From assembly GCF_000224085.1 (NCBI RefSeq), contig NC_015945.1:310001-374000 (forward strand): a stretch of DNA of 64,000 nt, in the 5' to 3' direction. Below, piece after piece: positions 41,943-51,897 of the stretch. The notes under the pieces were generated by a model that did no database searches, had not been told where the DNA came from, and was given only the letters and a program-made list of their open reading frames with translations. This stretch comes from Allomuricauda ruestringensis DSM 13258. GTDB taxonomy: Bacteria > Bacteroidota > Bacteroidia > Flavobacteriales > Flavobacteriaceae. A program made the position numbers and the translations under genes. How positions within the stretch are numbered: the stretch's first letter is position 1; each line of letters begins with the position of its first letter.

Positions 41943-43001
41943 ATGCTAAACCTATATTCCGCCCAGATTGAAAGTATTTCGCTTCACCGTGTTGGCAATA
42001 AAAGTAAAAACGAATCCGCTTTTTTATCCGCAGAGCCATTTTCGCTCAACGATGAAATGGCCGGTCTCTTAAAGGAATACTTTTTTAAACCCTTTAGGGA
42101 AAAAGAGGAAAACTATTATAAGTTTAGCCACGAAGTGGACTTGGAATTCAATGAGATTTGTACAGCGGTCACGGGAATTTTCGAAAATCCATCCGACAAC
42201 CACAGACTTTCCAAAAAAATAACCACCCACCTGTATGAACAATCCAACCATCCACATATAAAAAGTGGGGAGGTTTATGTGGTTCACTTTTCAGATATGT
42301 TGATCGACAACCAAAAAACGGATGCCGTAGGTATTTTTAAAAGTGAATTGAAGCACGATTTCCTTCAATTTGAGGAAAAAGCACAAAATTTGGAGATTTT
42401 GATTCGCCAAGGAATCAATGTTAACAAGTTGGACAAGGGGTGTATTGTTTTCAACACAAGCAAAGAAGAAGGTTACAAGGTACTTTCAGTAGACAGCAAT
42501 AGGTACGATGCAAAATATTGGTTGGAGAACTTTTTGGGCGTTGCTCCATTGACGGATGAAAACTTTTATACCAAGAACTACCTTAAATTCTGTCAAAACT
42601 TTGCAAAAGATGTTGTTTTACCTGCTGAGGACAAGCAACAGGAAGTAATGTTCATGAACCGTGCTGTGAACCACTTTGCCAAAAACGACAATTTTGAGGA
42701 AACCTCATTTTTGAACGAAGTGATGGAAAATCCAGAGTTGATTCCCGAGTTTAAGCACTACAAGGTGGAAAAAGGGCCAAAATACAGCATTGGGGACGTT
42801 TCCAATTTTGATATAGCCAACAAGGCAGTGAGCGATGCCCGTAAAAAGATAAAAAACGTTATCAATTTAGATACCAACATTCAGATTAAAATGGATTTCA
42901 TCAATCCGGAATCCGCGGAAAAATTTGTGGAAAAAGGTTGGGACGAGGAAAGGCAGATGTATTACTATTTAGTGTATTTCAACAAGGAACAGAAAAGTTA
43001 G
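41943..43001 (+). CDS. 37-kDa nucleoid-associated protein (NdpA/YejK family)
   Basis: A 352-aa protein of the nucleoid-associated protein family related to E. coli YejK: an N-terminal region from MLNLYSAQIESISLHRVGN, a central beta region with GEVYVVHFSDMLIDNQKTDA and VGIFKSELKHDFLQF, and the C-terminal DVSNFDIANKAVSDARKKIK. Proteins of this family bind DNA. It has no signal or membrane segment. It converges on the 358-aa gene with a 4-nt overlap. Specific function in Bacteroidota is unknown. Confidence 0.85.
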   Translation: MLNLYSAQIESISLHRVGNKSKNESAFLSAEPFSLNDEMAGLLKEYFFKPFREKEENYYKFSHEVDLEFNEICTAVTGIFENPSDNHRLSKKITTHLYEQSNHPHIKSGEVYVVHFSDMLIDNQKTDAVGIFKSELKHDFLQFEEKAQNLEILIRQGINVNKLDKGCIVFNTSKEEGYKVLSVDSNRYDAKYWLENFLGVAPLTDENFYTKNYLKFCQNFAKDVVLPAEDKQQEVMFMNRAVNHFAKNDNFEETSFLNEVMENPELIPEFKHYKVEKGPKYSIGDVSNFDIANKAVSDARKKIKNVINLDTNIQIKMDFINPESAEKFVEKGWDEERQMYYYLVYFNKEQKS

Positions 43002-44074
43002 AATTTCTTTTCTATAATCTGTTTCATACTTACATCCTCGTAGTTTCGCTTCACAAAATCCAGGGCGTGGATCAATACCTCTCCCATGGTGTTGCTGTCC
43101 CTGAAATTAATATCTCCCGTCAGTTCCAACAATTGAGTTTTAAGCATCTCTATATTTTCTGGCGGGGCAATGGTGTCTTCTTTGCATATATCCAACAGTC
43201 GTTTTAGTCTTCTGCCCCAACTCAATATTCTTTTGGCAATAATGGAACGTTCCTCTACAATGTACTGGTTTACGGAATCAATGGTCAATTTATCCTGCAC
43301 CAAATCAACCATTGTTTTATTCTCCTTAAAAAATTGGGGGCGGTACACTTTTATTTTTCCCTCATAACATTGTTGGTCAAAATCGATGGCCCTTATCTTA
43401 TAGACCACACTATCAAAATCGTGGGTAGGAACTATAACATAGTTATAGGAACGCATATCACCCAGCAAACGAATCATACATCGTTCGTTAAATTTTACGA
43501 ACTCCTTGGCAATCTGCGCTTTATCGAATTCGGTACACTTTGGCAGGTTTTTCTTCATAAAAACATCCCCTGGTATACCAACAATGTGTTCTTCGATCAA
43601 TGTATTTTCGTAAATCACAAAATTGAGATTGTACGGAGATAGCATGTGTTCGAGCTCCAAGCCATAGACACGGGAGGCATCGGTCTTTTTTACATAGAGC
43701 AGGGTATAGTTATCGTTCAAAATGTTACGCACCTTTATCCTGAAAGGTTTGGAGTTCCCAAAAGTGCAATAGTCTACATAATCCACATTCAAGTATGGAA
43801 AAATGGAATCGCTACCATCCGACACAAAATTGGAGTAGACGCGCTTTAGGGCAAGGTCGATTTCATCGCGGTCAAACTCTGGATAGAACACCCTTACCCA
43901 AAGGGTATCCTCATCGTTGGCATCGTATACGGCAACACTTCCCGAAAAACGAAGCAGGTCATCATAATGGATGGGAATCTCTATTTTTCGATTGTAATAT
44001 TTCAAATATTTGTCCAAATCCTTACTTATGGGATAGGCAGGTTTCTTTTTCGACATCAACTTTTCTTCCGACAT
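42998..44074 (-). CDS. Uncharacterised 358-aa protein with kinase-like catalytic-loop look-alike
   Basis: I do not recognise a named family, though similar proteins are probably common in Bacteroidota. It is a soluble, mixed alpha/beta protein. Notable stretches are MIRLLGDMRSYNYVIVPTHD followed 14 residues later by KIRAIDFDQQCYEG, which together look like an HGDxxxxN plus DFD catalytic-loop pair of aminoglycoside-kinase-like proteins with some residues changed. The C-terminus is helical (SIIAKRILSWGRRLKRLLDI). It converges on the nucleoid-protein gene (4-nt overlap) and is divergent from the ABC exporter. Confidence 0.6.
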   Translation of the reverse strand: MSEEKLMSKKKPAYPISKDLDKYLKYYNRKIEIPIHYDDLLRFSGSVAVYDANDEDTLWVRVFYPEFDRDEIDLALKRVYSNFVSDGSDSIFPYLNVDYVDYCTFGNSKPFRIKVRNILNDNYTLLYVKKTDASRVYGLELEHMLSPYNLNFVIYENTLIEEHIVGIPGDVFMKKNLPKCTEFDKAQIAKEFVKFNERCMIRLLGDMRSYNYVIVPTHDFDSVVYKIRAIDFDQQCYEGKIKVYRPQFFKENKTMVDLVQDKLTIDSVNQYIVEERSIIAKRILSWGRRLKRLLDICKEDTIAPPENIEMLKTQLLELTGDINFRDSNTMGEVLIHALDFVKRNYEDVSMKQIIEKKF

Positions 44075-44152
44075 TGTATTTGATTATTTTGTAACAAATT
44101 GCAATATACTTCGTCAAGTTAGTATAAACCATTCAAAAAACGATAGCATATC

Positions 44153-45049
44153 TTGGAAACAATACTAACCGTTAACCATCTTACAAAAAAATTTGGTTAC
44201 CTCACAGCTGTCAAAGATCTTTCCTTTACCATAGAAAAAGGAAATGTTTATGGCATACTGGGACCCAATGGGAGTGGCAAGTCAACCACATTAGGAATTA
44301 TTTTAAACGTGGTGAACCGAACTTCCGGTGATTTTAGTTGGTTCGAAGGCAACACATCTACCCATGATGCCCTTAAAAAGGTAGGCGCCATTATTGAGCG
44401 CCCCAACTTTTATCCGTACATGAACGCCATCCAAAATTTAAGGCTGGTCTGTAAAATCAAGGATGTACCGGAAACCAAGATTCAGGAGAAACTGGAGTTG
44501 GTAGGTTTATGGGACCGCCGTAACAGCAAGTTCAAAACCTATTCACTGGGTATGAAACAGCGCATGGCCATCGCTTCGGCCCTGCTCAACGACCCAGAAA
44601 TTCTTATTTTGGACGAGCCCACCAATGGTTTGGACCCGCAGGGGATTCATCAAATACGGGAAATCATCAAAAAAATTGCAAGTCAAGGTACCACCATTTT
44701 ATTGGCCTCCCACTTATTGGACGAGGTGGAAAAAGTGTGTTCACACGTCATCATTCTTCGAAAAGGCGAAAGTTTATACTCCGGTCCCGTAGATAGTATG
44801 CTGGCGAGTCACGGCTTTTTTGAACTGAGGTCCAACGATATTGACCAATTAAAGGAATTACTGGAAAAAAGTGCCAGTTTTGGAAAAATCGAAAACTTCA
44901 ATGGAACCCTTACCGCTTATTTAAAGGAAGAAATGGATGCCGAAAGTTTGAACAAAATGCTGTTCGATAAAGGGGTTGTACTGTCTCATCTCGTAAAACG
45001 GAAAGAGAGCCTCGAAGAACAATTTTTAACCTTGACCAAGAACCAATAA
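44153..45049 (+). CDS. ABC transporter ATP-binding protein
   Basis: 298 aa with a single nucleotide-binding domain: Walker A LGPNGSGKSTT, signature YSLGMKQRMAIA, Walker B ILILDEPTNGLDPQG and switch His (LASHLLDEVEKV), followed by a C-terminal extension of about 80 aa typical of gliding or antibiotic-type exporters. The start is TTG (44153); no nearby ATG gives the same N-terminus. It is followed 11 nt later by the membrane subunit. The substrate is unknown. Confidence 0.9.
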   Translation: METILTVNHLTKKFGYLTAVKDLSFTIEKGNVYGILGPNGSGKSTTLGIILNVVNRTSGDFSWFEGNTSTHDALKKVGAIIERPNFYPYMNAIQNLRLVCKIKDVPETKIQEKLELVGLWDRRNSKFKTYSLGMKQRMAIASALLNDPEILILDEPTNGLDPQGIHQIREIIKKIASQGTTILLASHLLDEVEKVCSHVIILRKGESLYSGPVDSMLASHGFFELRSNDIDQLKELLEKSASFGKIENFNGTLTAYLKEEMDAESLNKMLFDKGVVLSHLVKRKESLEEQFLTLTKNQ

Positions 45050-45060
45050 TCAAAAAACGA

Positions 45061-45894
45061 ATGTTACGTCTCCTACAAATAGAATTTATAAAACTTTGGA
45101 ACAATAGGGCCAGTAAGGTACTTATTATCTCCTATTTTGTGCTTTTGACATCCATTGCACTTATTGCCGCCATTAAGTTTGATATTGGCCCCGTCCAATT
45201 TCATTTGGCTGACCAAGGGATTTTCAATTTCCCGTATATTTGGCATTTCAATACCTTTGTCACTGCACTATTCAAACTGTTTTTGGCCATTGTAATCGTC
45301 TCCATGATGTCCAATGAGTACAGCAACAAAACCATTAAACAAAACCTGATTGATGGCTTGTCGAAAAGGGAATTTATCTTTTCCAAAGTACTCACAGTAA
45401 TTTCTTTTGCCCTAATATCCACAATTTTTGTGTTCGTGGTCTCCATGATTCTTGGACTTGTATATTCAGACTACAACGAGGTCTCCATCATATTTTCGGA
45501 TATGGAGTTTCTACCTGCATTCTTTTTTAAGCTTGTCGGCTTCTTTTCCTTTTGCCTTTTTCTGGGCATTTTGGTAAAGCGATCGGCCTTTGCCCTTGGT
45601 TTTCTAATTTTATGGACCATATTGGAACAAGTGGTTTTTGGTTTGCTGGGCTGGAAAGTAATGAGCTGGGAAGCTGCAAAAGCAGTAAAACGGTTCTTCC
45701 CTTTAGAGTCAATGTCCAACCTGATCAAAGAACCTTTTACAAGGCTTTCAGCAGTTCAGAACATAGGGCAACAGATCGGGGAAAACATGAAGTTCGACTA
45801 CCATGTGTATTGGTACGAGTTCTTGATCGTTATGATCTGGACAGCTGTTTTTATCTATTTATCCTACGCACTGTTGAAGAAACGTGATTTATAG
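45061..45894 (+). CDS. ABC transporter permease subunit
   Basis: 277 aa with six hydrophobic segments, of the ABC-2 or ABC-type exporter permease kind: N-terminal short helix (LLQIEFIKLWNNRASKVLII), a large cytoplasmic loop (FSKVLTVIS) and C-terminal LIVMIWTAVFIYLSYALLKK. It begins 11 nt after the ATPase gene, so the two form an exporter. No auxiliary lipoprotein or periplasmic partner is adjacent. Substrate cannot be inferred. Confidence 0.85.
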   Translation: MLRLLQIEFIKLWNNRASKVLIISYFVLLTSIALIAAIKFDIGPVQFHLADQGIFNFPYIWHFNTFVTALFKLFLAIVIVSMMSNEYSNKTIKQNLIDGLSKREFIFSKVLTVISFALISTIFVFVVSMILGLVYSDYNEVSIIFSDMEFLPAFFFKLVGFFSFCLFLGILVKRSAFALGFLILWTILEQVVFGLLGWKVMSWEAAKAVKRFFPLESMSNLIKEPFTRLSAVQNIGQQIGENMKFDYHVYWYEFLIVMIWTAVFIYLSYALLKKRDL

Positions 45895-45959
45895 TTCTAT
45901 TGGATAATAATATCTAAGCTTTGCTTCGATTTAGCATCTACCTTTAGTATTTTTATCGA

Positions 45960-47946
<1,987 letters not shown>

Positions 47947-47948
<2 letters not shown>

Positions 47949-47977
47949 AAAACGCGCCCCCGCTAATGCAGGGGCGC
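47947..47977 (-). terminator. GC-rich terminator, minus strand (hsp20 direction)
   Basis: An 11-bp stem CGCGCCCCCGC / GCAGGGGCGCG with one mismatch (47952-47977) and a 4-nt TAAT loop. The T-run follows on the minus strand, so it best fits the end of the hsp20 transcript; it also lies 3 nt past the uvrB stop. Confidence 0.7.
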
Positions 47978-48038
47978 GCCTCAAACTAACCAACTAATCC
48001 AACCATCATGAAACACCTATAGTTGGTGTTCTAATGTC

Positions 48039-48464
48039 TTATCCTATTTCAATTAATCGTTTTGGTTTTGGCAATGCCTCTTGTTTTTTGGGCAATGTCA
48101 ATTTCAATATTCCATCTTCGTACTTGGCGTCGATTTTAGATCCATCTACAGTTTCGGGCAATGTAAAGGCTCTTTTAAAAGAGGTAAAGGAAAACTCTTT
48201 TCTTGTGTAGTTGTCTTTGTTCTTCTCATTTTCAGTTTTCATTTCACTGGAGATGGTCAACACATCATTGTCAACCTCAACGGTGAAATCATCTTTTTTC
48301 ATACCAGGAACGGCAAGTTCCAATTCAAAACCTTCGGTATTGTCCTTTATATTCACAGCGGGCACAGAAATATTCCACTTTTCTGTTCCACCGAACCAAT
48401 CAGGACCCATAAAATCATTCATCAAGGATGGAAAAAACAGGTTGTTTCTTTTTACTATACTCAT
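48039..48464 (-). CDS. Small heat shock protein, Hsp20/alpha-crystallin family
   Basis: An ATP-independent holdase of 141 aa. The alpha-crystallin domain (about 40-130) shows FELELAVPGMKKDDFTVEVD, VLTISSEMKTE, FSFTSFKRAFTLPETVDGSK and IDAKYEDGILKLTLPKKQEA, with the C-terminal KPKRLIEIG carrying the IxI-like oligomerisation motif. The N-terminus (SIVKRNNLFFPSLMNDFMG) is the usual variable arm. The transcript likely ends at the GC-rich hairpin beyond its stop. No CIRCE-like operator is obvious upstream. Confidence 0.94.
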   Translation of the reverse strand: MSIVKRNNLFFPSLMNDFMGPDWFGGTEKWNISVPAVNIKDNTEGFELELAVPGMKKDDFTVEVDNDVLTISSEMKTENEKNKDNYTRKEFSFTSFKRAFTLPETVDGSKIDAKYEDGILKLTLPKKQEALPKPKRLIEIG

Positions 48465-48579
48465 GGCGATTCAATTTTAGTTAAACATTTAAATCACCTT
48501 GTATAAGTCAAAACCTATACCAATAGAAAAAGTATGCCTTTATGGCATTGTTTAGATAGAATTACATGTCATTTTGACA

Positions 48580-48981
48580 CTAATTGTAATGTGCTTTGAA
48601 GATATTGATAAGCACATCTGGCGGAACAATTTTGTTTGGATAGCGGTGCATCACCTCTAAAACCTGACTAATGGCCGTGGGAGGCAAACCCATTTTAAGT
48701 CCAATATTGTAAAGTGTATTGATTTCTTTTTTGTGCTGCTCCTGATCTATGTTCATGAGGAGAATGAGCCTATGAAACTGTACAATTCGCTCCGCTTGGG
48801 TTTTTAGGCGCACTTTGGGGGATTTTTCCTTTAACAGACCATCAAAAATATCTTTACTAACACCCAAACTTCGGGCTACTTCCAGCAAAAAATCATACTC
48901 CGACCGCTTCAAGGAATGATCCACCCTGGCAAAGGCAATCATCTCCGAAAGCATGCTCAATTTTTCCTTGTAGGTTCCCAT
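48580..48981 (-). CDS. TerB-like helical protein
   Basis: 133 aa from ATG 48981 (a longer in-frame TTG start at 49002 is less likely). All-helical, with the TerB-like pattern MGTYKEKLSMLSEMIAFARV (D at 28), HSLKRSEYDFLLEVARSLGV and GLKMGLPPTAISQVLEVMHRYP. TerB-type domains often bind metal at paired acidic residues and are linked to stress or signalling; no enzymatic role is evident. It is monocistronic between hsp20 and a terminator. The family call is likely but not certain. Confidence 0.65.
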   Translation of the reverse strand: MGTYKEKLSMLSEMIAFARVDHSLKRSEYDFLLEVARSLGVSKDIFDGLLKEKSPKVRLKTQAERIVQFHRLILLMNIDQEQHKKEINTLYNIGLKMGLPPTAISQVLEVMHRYPNKIVPPDVLINIFKAHYN

Positions 48982-49043
48982 ATAGATGGTTTTGGTTTGC
49001 AATCTTTATTAGATAACTCCAAAACACCTCCTTTTAGTACATA

Positions 49044-49070
49044 AAAAAGCCCTGAAATTCAGGGCTTTTT
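49044..49070. terminator. Bidirectional intrinsic terminator
   Basis: A perfect palindrome AAAAAGCCCTGAA / TTCAGGGCTTTTT (49044-49056 with 49058-49070) with A and T runs on both sides. It lies 26 nt beyond the stop of the 111-aa secreted-protein gene on the minus strand. Confidence 0.85.
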
Positions 49071-49096
49071 CTAACTAACTCAAACAATTCCCGTTT

Positions 49097-49432
49097 TTAA
49101 GCGGTAATTCGTACTGGAAGTTCGTAAACTCTACCTGGTGCTACATTGTCCAATTGCACCTTTTTGTAGTTTAAACGATTTTTTACGAAACCTTCCAAAA
49201 TTTCATCTTTTGTTTCTACGGAAAGTACCACTAGTTCACCTTTTTCATTCACGATAAAGCGAACTTCGGCAGTCATTTCCTTATGATCTGCATTGAATTG
49301 ATTTTCTTTCAACATTTCATAAATCTGACCAGAAAGATTGTTTTCTTTCATTGGCTTTTTGCCTTCTGTTGCAAAAGCACTCATTGTGGCAAATAGTGCC
49401 AACACTACTGATACAGTTTTGAATTTTCTCAT
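49097..49432 (-). CDS. Small secreted protein of unknown function (111 aa)
   Basis: Signal peptide MRKFKTVSVVLALFATMSAFA, then a compact domain with beta strands (MTAEVRFIVNEKGELVVLSV) and a final VAPGRVYELPVRITA. The shape resembles a TonB-C-like or related alpha-beta domain, but I do not assign it to a family. It is likely periplasmic or secreted. Monocistronic, with a strong bidirectional terminator downstream. Confidence 0.6.
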   Translation of the reverse strand: MRKFKTVSVVLALFATMSAFATEGKKPMKENNLSGQIYEMLKENQFNADHKEMTAEVRFIVNEKGELVVLSVETKDEILEGFVKNRLNYKKVQLDNVAPGRVYELPVRITA

Positions 49433-49729
49433 GATTTTTGTTTTTTGATTGAAATTGATGATTATCGATTTGTCAATATTTAGACTTGATTAATGTCCCT
49501 TTTTAATGACACCTCAAAAATAAGACGATCAAAAAATAAAATTGATAGGGCTTAGTGCGATTTAACAAATGTTTAATGTCCCTCTACTTGGGGGAAATAC
49601 CGATTTTGATGATAAAAAAATACTAGCCCTTAAACCTTATTTTCGGAAACCATTCAAAACGAAATAAGTACAAATCTGAATGGTTTGGTCAGAGCTGAAA
49701 AGAACAGTTTTTTAGCCCAAGAAAACAAA
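49433..49729. other. Intergenic region with a hairpin, no gene seen
   Basis: 297 nt before the sucC terminator, otherwise without a supported gene. It holds a 10-bp perfect stem (AAACCATTCA 49647-49656 with TGAATGGTTT 49677-49686) and a repeated TTAATGTCCCT (near 49490 and 49573). The stem has no T-run. It may be a decayed repeat or a structured untranslated RNA. Confidence 0.4.
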
Positions 49730-49760
49730 AAAGGGCAACGTTAAGATAACGTTGCCCTTT
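49730..49760 (-). terminator. Intrinsic terminator of sucC
   Basis: A perfect 14-bp stem (AAAGGGCAACGTTA 49730-49743 with TAACGTTGCCCTTT 49747-49760) with an AGA loop, followed on the minus strand by a T-run. It lies 24 nt after the sucC stop. Confidence 0.9.
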
Positions 49761-49784
49761 AACATATTTTAGGATTCTGAGAAA

Positions 49785-50978
49785 CTAGCTCAAAACCTCT
49801 TCTACTTTATCTGCAGCTTCTTTAAACTGTACGGCAGAATGTACTGCCAACCCGGAGTTGTCGATGATTTCCTTGGCCAATTCGGCATTTGTACCCTGTA
49901 GCCTGACAATAATCGGTACTTGTATTGCATCTCCCATATTTTTATAGGCATCTACAACACCTTGTGCCACACGGTCGCAACGAACAATACCTCCAAAAAT
50001 ATTGATAAGGATTGCTTTTACGTTAGGGTCTTTTAGGATAATTCGAAAAGCTTCTTCTACCCTTTTGGCGTCTGCAGTACCACCTACATCCAAGAAGTTT
50101 GCTGGTTCTCCACCGGCCATTTTAATCAAGTCCATGGTAGCCATTGCCAATCCGGCGCCGTTAACCATACAACCTACGTTGCCGTCCAAATCAACATAGT
50201 TCAAACCTACTTCACGCGCTTCAACCTCGATCGGGTTTTCTTCGCGAAGGTCACGCATTTCAGCATACGCTTTTCTTCTATATAATGCGTTGTCGTCAAT
50301 AGATACTTTGGCATCAACTGCCATAATTTTATCATCTGAAGTCTTCAAGACCGGATTGATTTCAAAAAGACTGGAATCGCTTTCAACGTAAGCTTTGTAC
50401 AAAGACATTACGAACTTTACCATTTCTTTGAACGCAGTACCGGAGAGACCCAAGTTAAAGGCAATCCTTCTTGCTTGAAAAGGTAATAGACCTAATCCAG
50501 GGTCTACTTCTTCGGTAAAGATCAAATGAGGGGTATTCTCCGCCACTTCTTCAATATCCATACCACCTTCGGTAGAATACATGATCATGTTTCTTCCGGT
50601 TCCCCTGTTCAAAAGAACCGACATGTAAAACTCGCTGGTCTCACTGTCACCTGGGTAGTACACATCTTCAGCTACCAATACCTGATGTACTTTTTTACCT
50701 TCGGCAGATGTTTGCGGGGTAACAAGGTTCATACCTATGATGTTACCAGCTATCTCTTCTACTTCTTTCAAGTTTTTGGCCAATTTTACGCCACCGCCCT
50801 TACCACGGCCACCGGCATGCACTTGTGCTTTTATTACGTGCCATCCGGTTCCGGTTTCTTGTGTAAGTTGTTTTGCGGCATCTACCGCTTCTTTAGGGTT
50901 GTGGGCAACAATTCCTCGTTGGATTCTAACTCCAAAACTGGCTAAAATCTCTTTTCCTTGATATTCGTGAAGATTCAT
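49785..50978 (-). CDS. sucC: Succinate--CoA ligase (ADP-forming) subunit beta
   Basis: TCA-cycle enzyme subunit of 397 aa: N-terminal ATP-grasp (MNLHEYQGKEILASFGVRIQ, IKAQVHAGGRGKGGGVKLAK), the conserved LVAEDVYYPGDSETSEFYMS and the C-terminal CoA-ligase domain (FLDVGGTADAKRVEEAFRII, ILINIFGGIVRCDRVAQGVV). The alpha subunit sucD is not adjacent, so this is an unlinked arrangement as in many Bacteroidota. A -7 box TATTTTTG lies on the minus strand 26-33 nt before the ATG. Confidence 0.96.
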   Translation of the reverse strand: MNLHEYQGKEILASFGVRIQRGIVAHNPKEAVDAAKQLTQETGTGWHVIKAQVHAGGRGKGGGVKLAKNLKEVEEIAGNIIGMNLVTPQTSAEGKKVHQVLVAEDVYYPGDSETSEFYMSVLLNRGTGRNMIMYSTEGGMDIEEVAENTPHLIFTEEVDPGLGLLPFQARRIAFNLGLSGTAFKEMVKFVMSLYKAYVESDSSLFEINPVLKTSDDKIMAVDAKVSIDDNALYRRKAYAEMRDLREENPIEVEAREVGLNYVDLDGNVGCMVNGAGLAMATMDLIKMAGGEPANFLDVGGTADAKRVEEAFRIILKDPNVKAILINIFGGIVRCDRVAQGVVDAYKNMGDAIQVPIIVRLQGTNAELAKEIIDNSGLAVHSAVQFKEAADKVEEVLS

Positions 50979-51003
50979 CTGTGAATTTACTTTTGTTTGC
51001 AGA

Positions 51004-51011
51004 CAAAAATA
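51004..51011 (-). promoter_or_regulatory. -7 box of sucC
   Basis: On the minus strand, TATTTTTG (51011 to 51004) is a perfect TAnnTTTG. A TTTG lies about 14 nt further upstream, tighter than usual, so only the -7 box is claimed. Confidence 0.5.
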
Positions 51012-51070
51012 GAAAACACCGCTGACAAATTGAAGATGTTAAATGAATAATTAGCAATCGGGCATAAATA

Positions 51071-51099
51071 AAAAGCCTCTTTCTTGTTTTGGAAAGGCT
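51071..51099 (-). terminator. Weak terminator overlapping the Lon-domain gene stop
   Basis: On the minus strand, an AGCCTTT / AAGAGGCT imperfect stem is followed by TTTTTATT. It starts at the stop codon of the Lon-domain gene, so that gene's transcript may end there. Confidence 0.4.
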
Positions 51100-51742
51100 A
51101 CAACTTGAAATCTTGAAAGTCCAAAGGATCGAAATTTTTGAAATGTCCGTTCATTTCTATGACTTCCTTGGTTCGGTTTACCTCGTTCAGAATATTTGCG
51201 GTGGTCTCTAAATGCCTTTTTATAAAATTCAAGCGATTAGTTTCTTTCGTCATGAGCAACAATTCATATTCCTGTTCAAAAGAAAGTCCCATTTTGTGCG
51301 CCAATGAATAGCTGTTGAACTGTTTGGGGGTAGTTTTCGTGAACGGGACATCCATAATATCGTACAGGGCTTCCACTTTTTGAAGCACTTCTTCCCTTAA
51401 ACTTTCATCGGCATCGTTTTCCATTTCCAAGAATTCAACTTCTCCTCCAGCATACAACTTGCCTTCCATTTGTTTTTCAAAGCTCAATACTTTAAATACT
51501 TGGCGTGCCACACAAACCACGTCCATTTCCCCAGATTCGTAGGTATTCACCACCTCCACCAATTGCACCTCTGTACCATGAGAAATTGCATTATTGATAA
51601 AAACTGGGATACCAAAGGTCAAGGCTTCCTTTCTGCAATCGGCGATCAATTGTTTGTAGCGGTCTTCAAAAATATGCAACGGTACCGTTTCACCTGGATA
51701 AAATACGGATTGTAATGGAAATAAGGGTAGCTTCATTTTCAC
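51098..51742 (-). CDS. Stand-alone LON N-terminal-domain protein
   Basis: 214 aa made only of the Lon substrate-binding (PUA-like) N-domain: LPLFPLQSVFYPGETVPLHI, FEDRYKQLIADCRKEALTFG, then VVNTYESGEMDVVCVARQVF and a helical C-terminal part (FEQEYELLLMTKETNRLNFI). It lacks the AAA and protease parts of Lon. Such proteins are widespread in Bacteroidota; they may guide substrates or act as unrelated PUA proteins. Monocistronic. Confidence 0.85.
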   Translation of the reverse strand: MKMKLPLFPLQSVFYPGETVPLHIFEDRYKQLIADCRKEALTFGIPVFINNAISHGTEVQLVEVVNTYESGEMDVVCVARQVFKVLSFEKQMEGKLYAGGEVEFLEMENDADESLREEVLQKVEALYDIMDVPFTKTTPKQFNSYSLAHKMGLSFEQEYELLLMTKETNRLNFIKRHLETTANILNEVNRTKEVIEMNGHFKNFDPLDFQDFKL

Positions 51743-51848
51743 AATTTACTTAAAAATACATATCAAAACCTAAAACCACAACATCAAGGGAACTGTTGTT
51801 GTTTTAAATAAAACAACTTGTTATATTTTGATAAAAATGTTTTATTTC

Positions 51849-51879
51849 TTGCGTGTATAAGCAACAACACATAGTTTTG
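51849..51879 (+). promoter_or_regulatory. Promoter of lysA (TTG-N20-TAGTTTTG)
   Basis: TTG at 51849-51851 and the perfect -7 box TAGTTTTG at 51872-51879, 20 nt apart. Transcription would begin near 51886, supporting ATG 51898 over the upstream in-frame GTG 51853. Confidence 0.65.
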
Positions 51880-51897
51880 TTTAAAATACCGTTTAAC

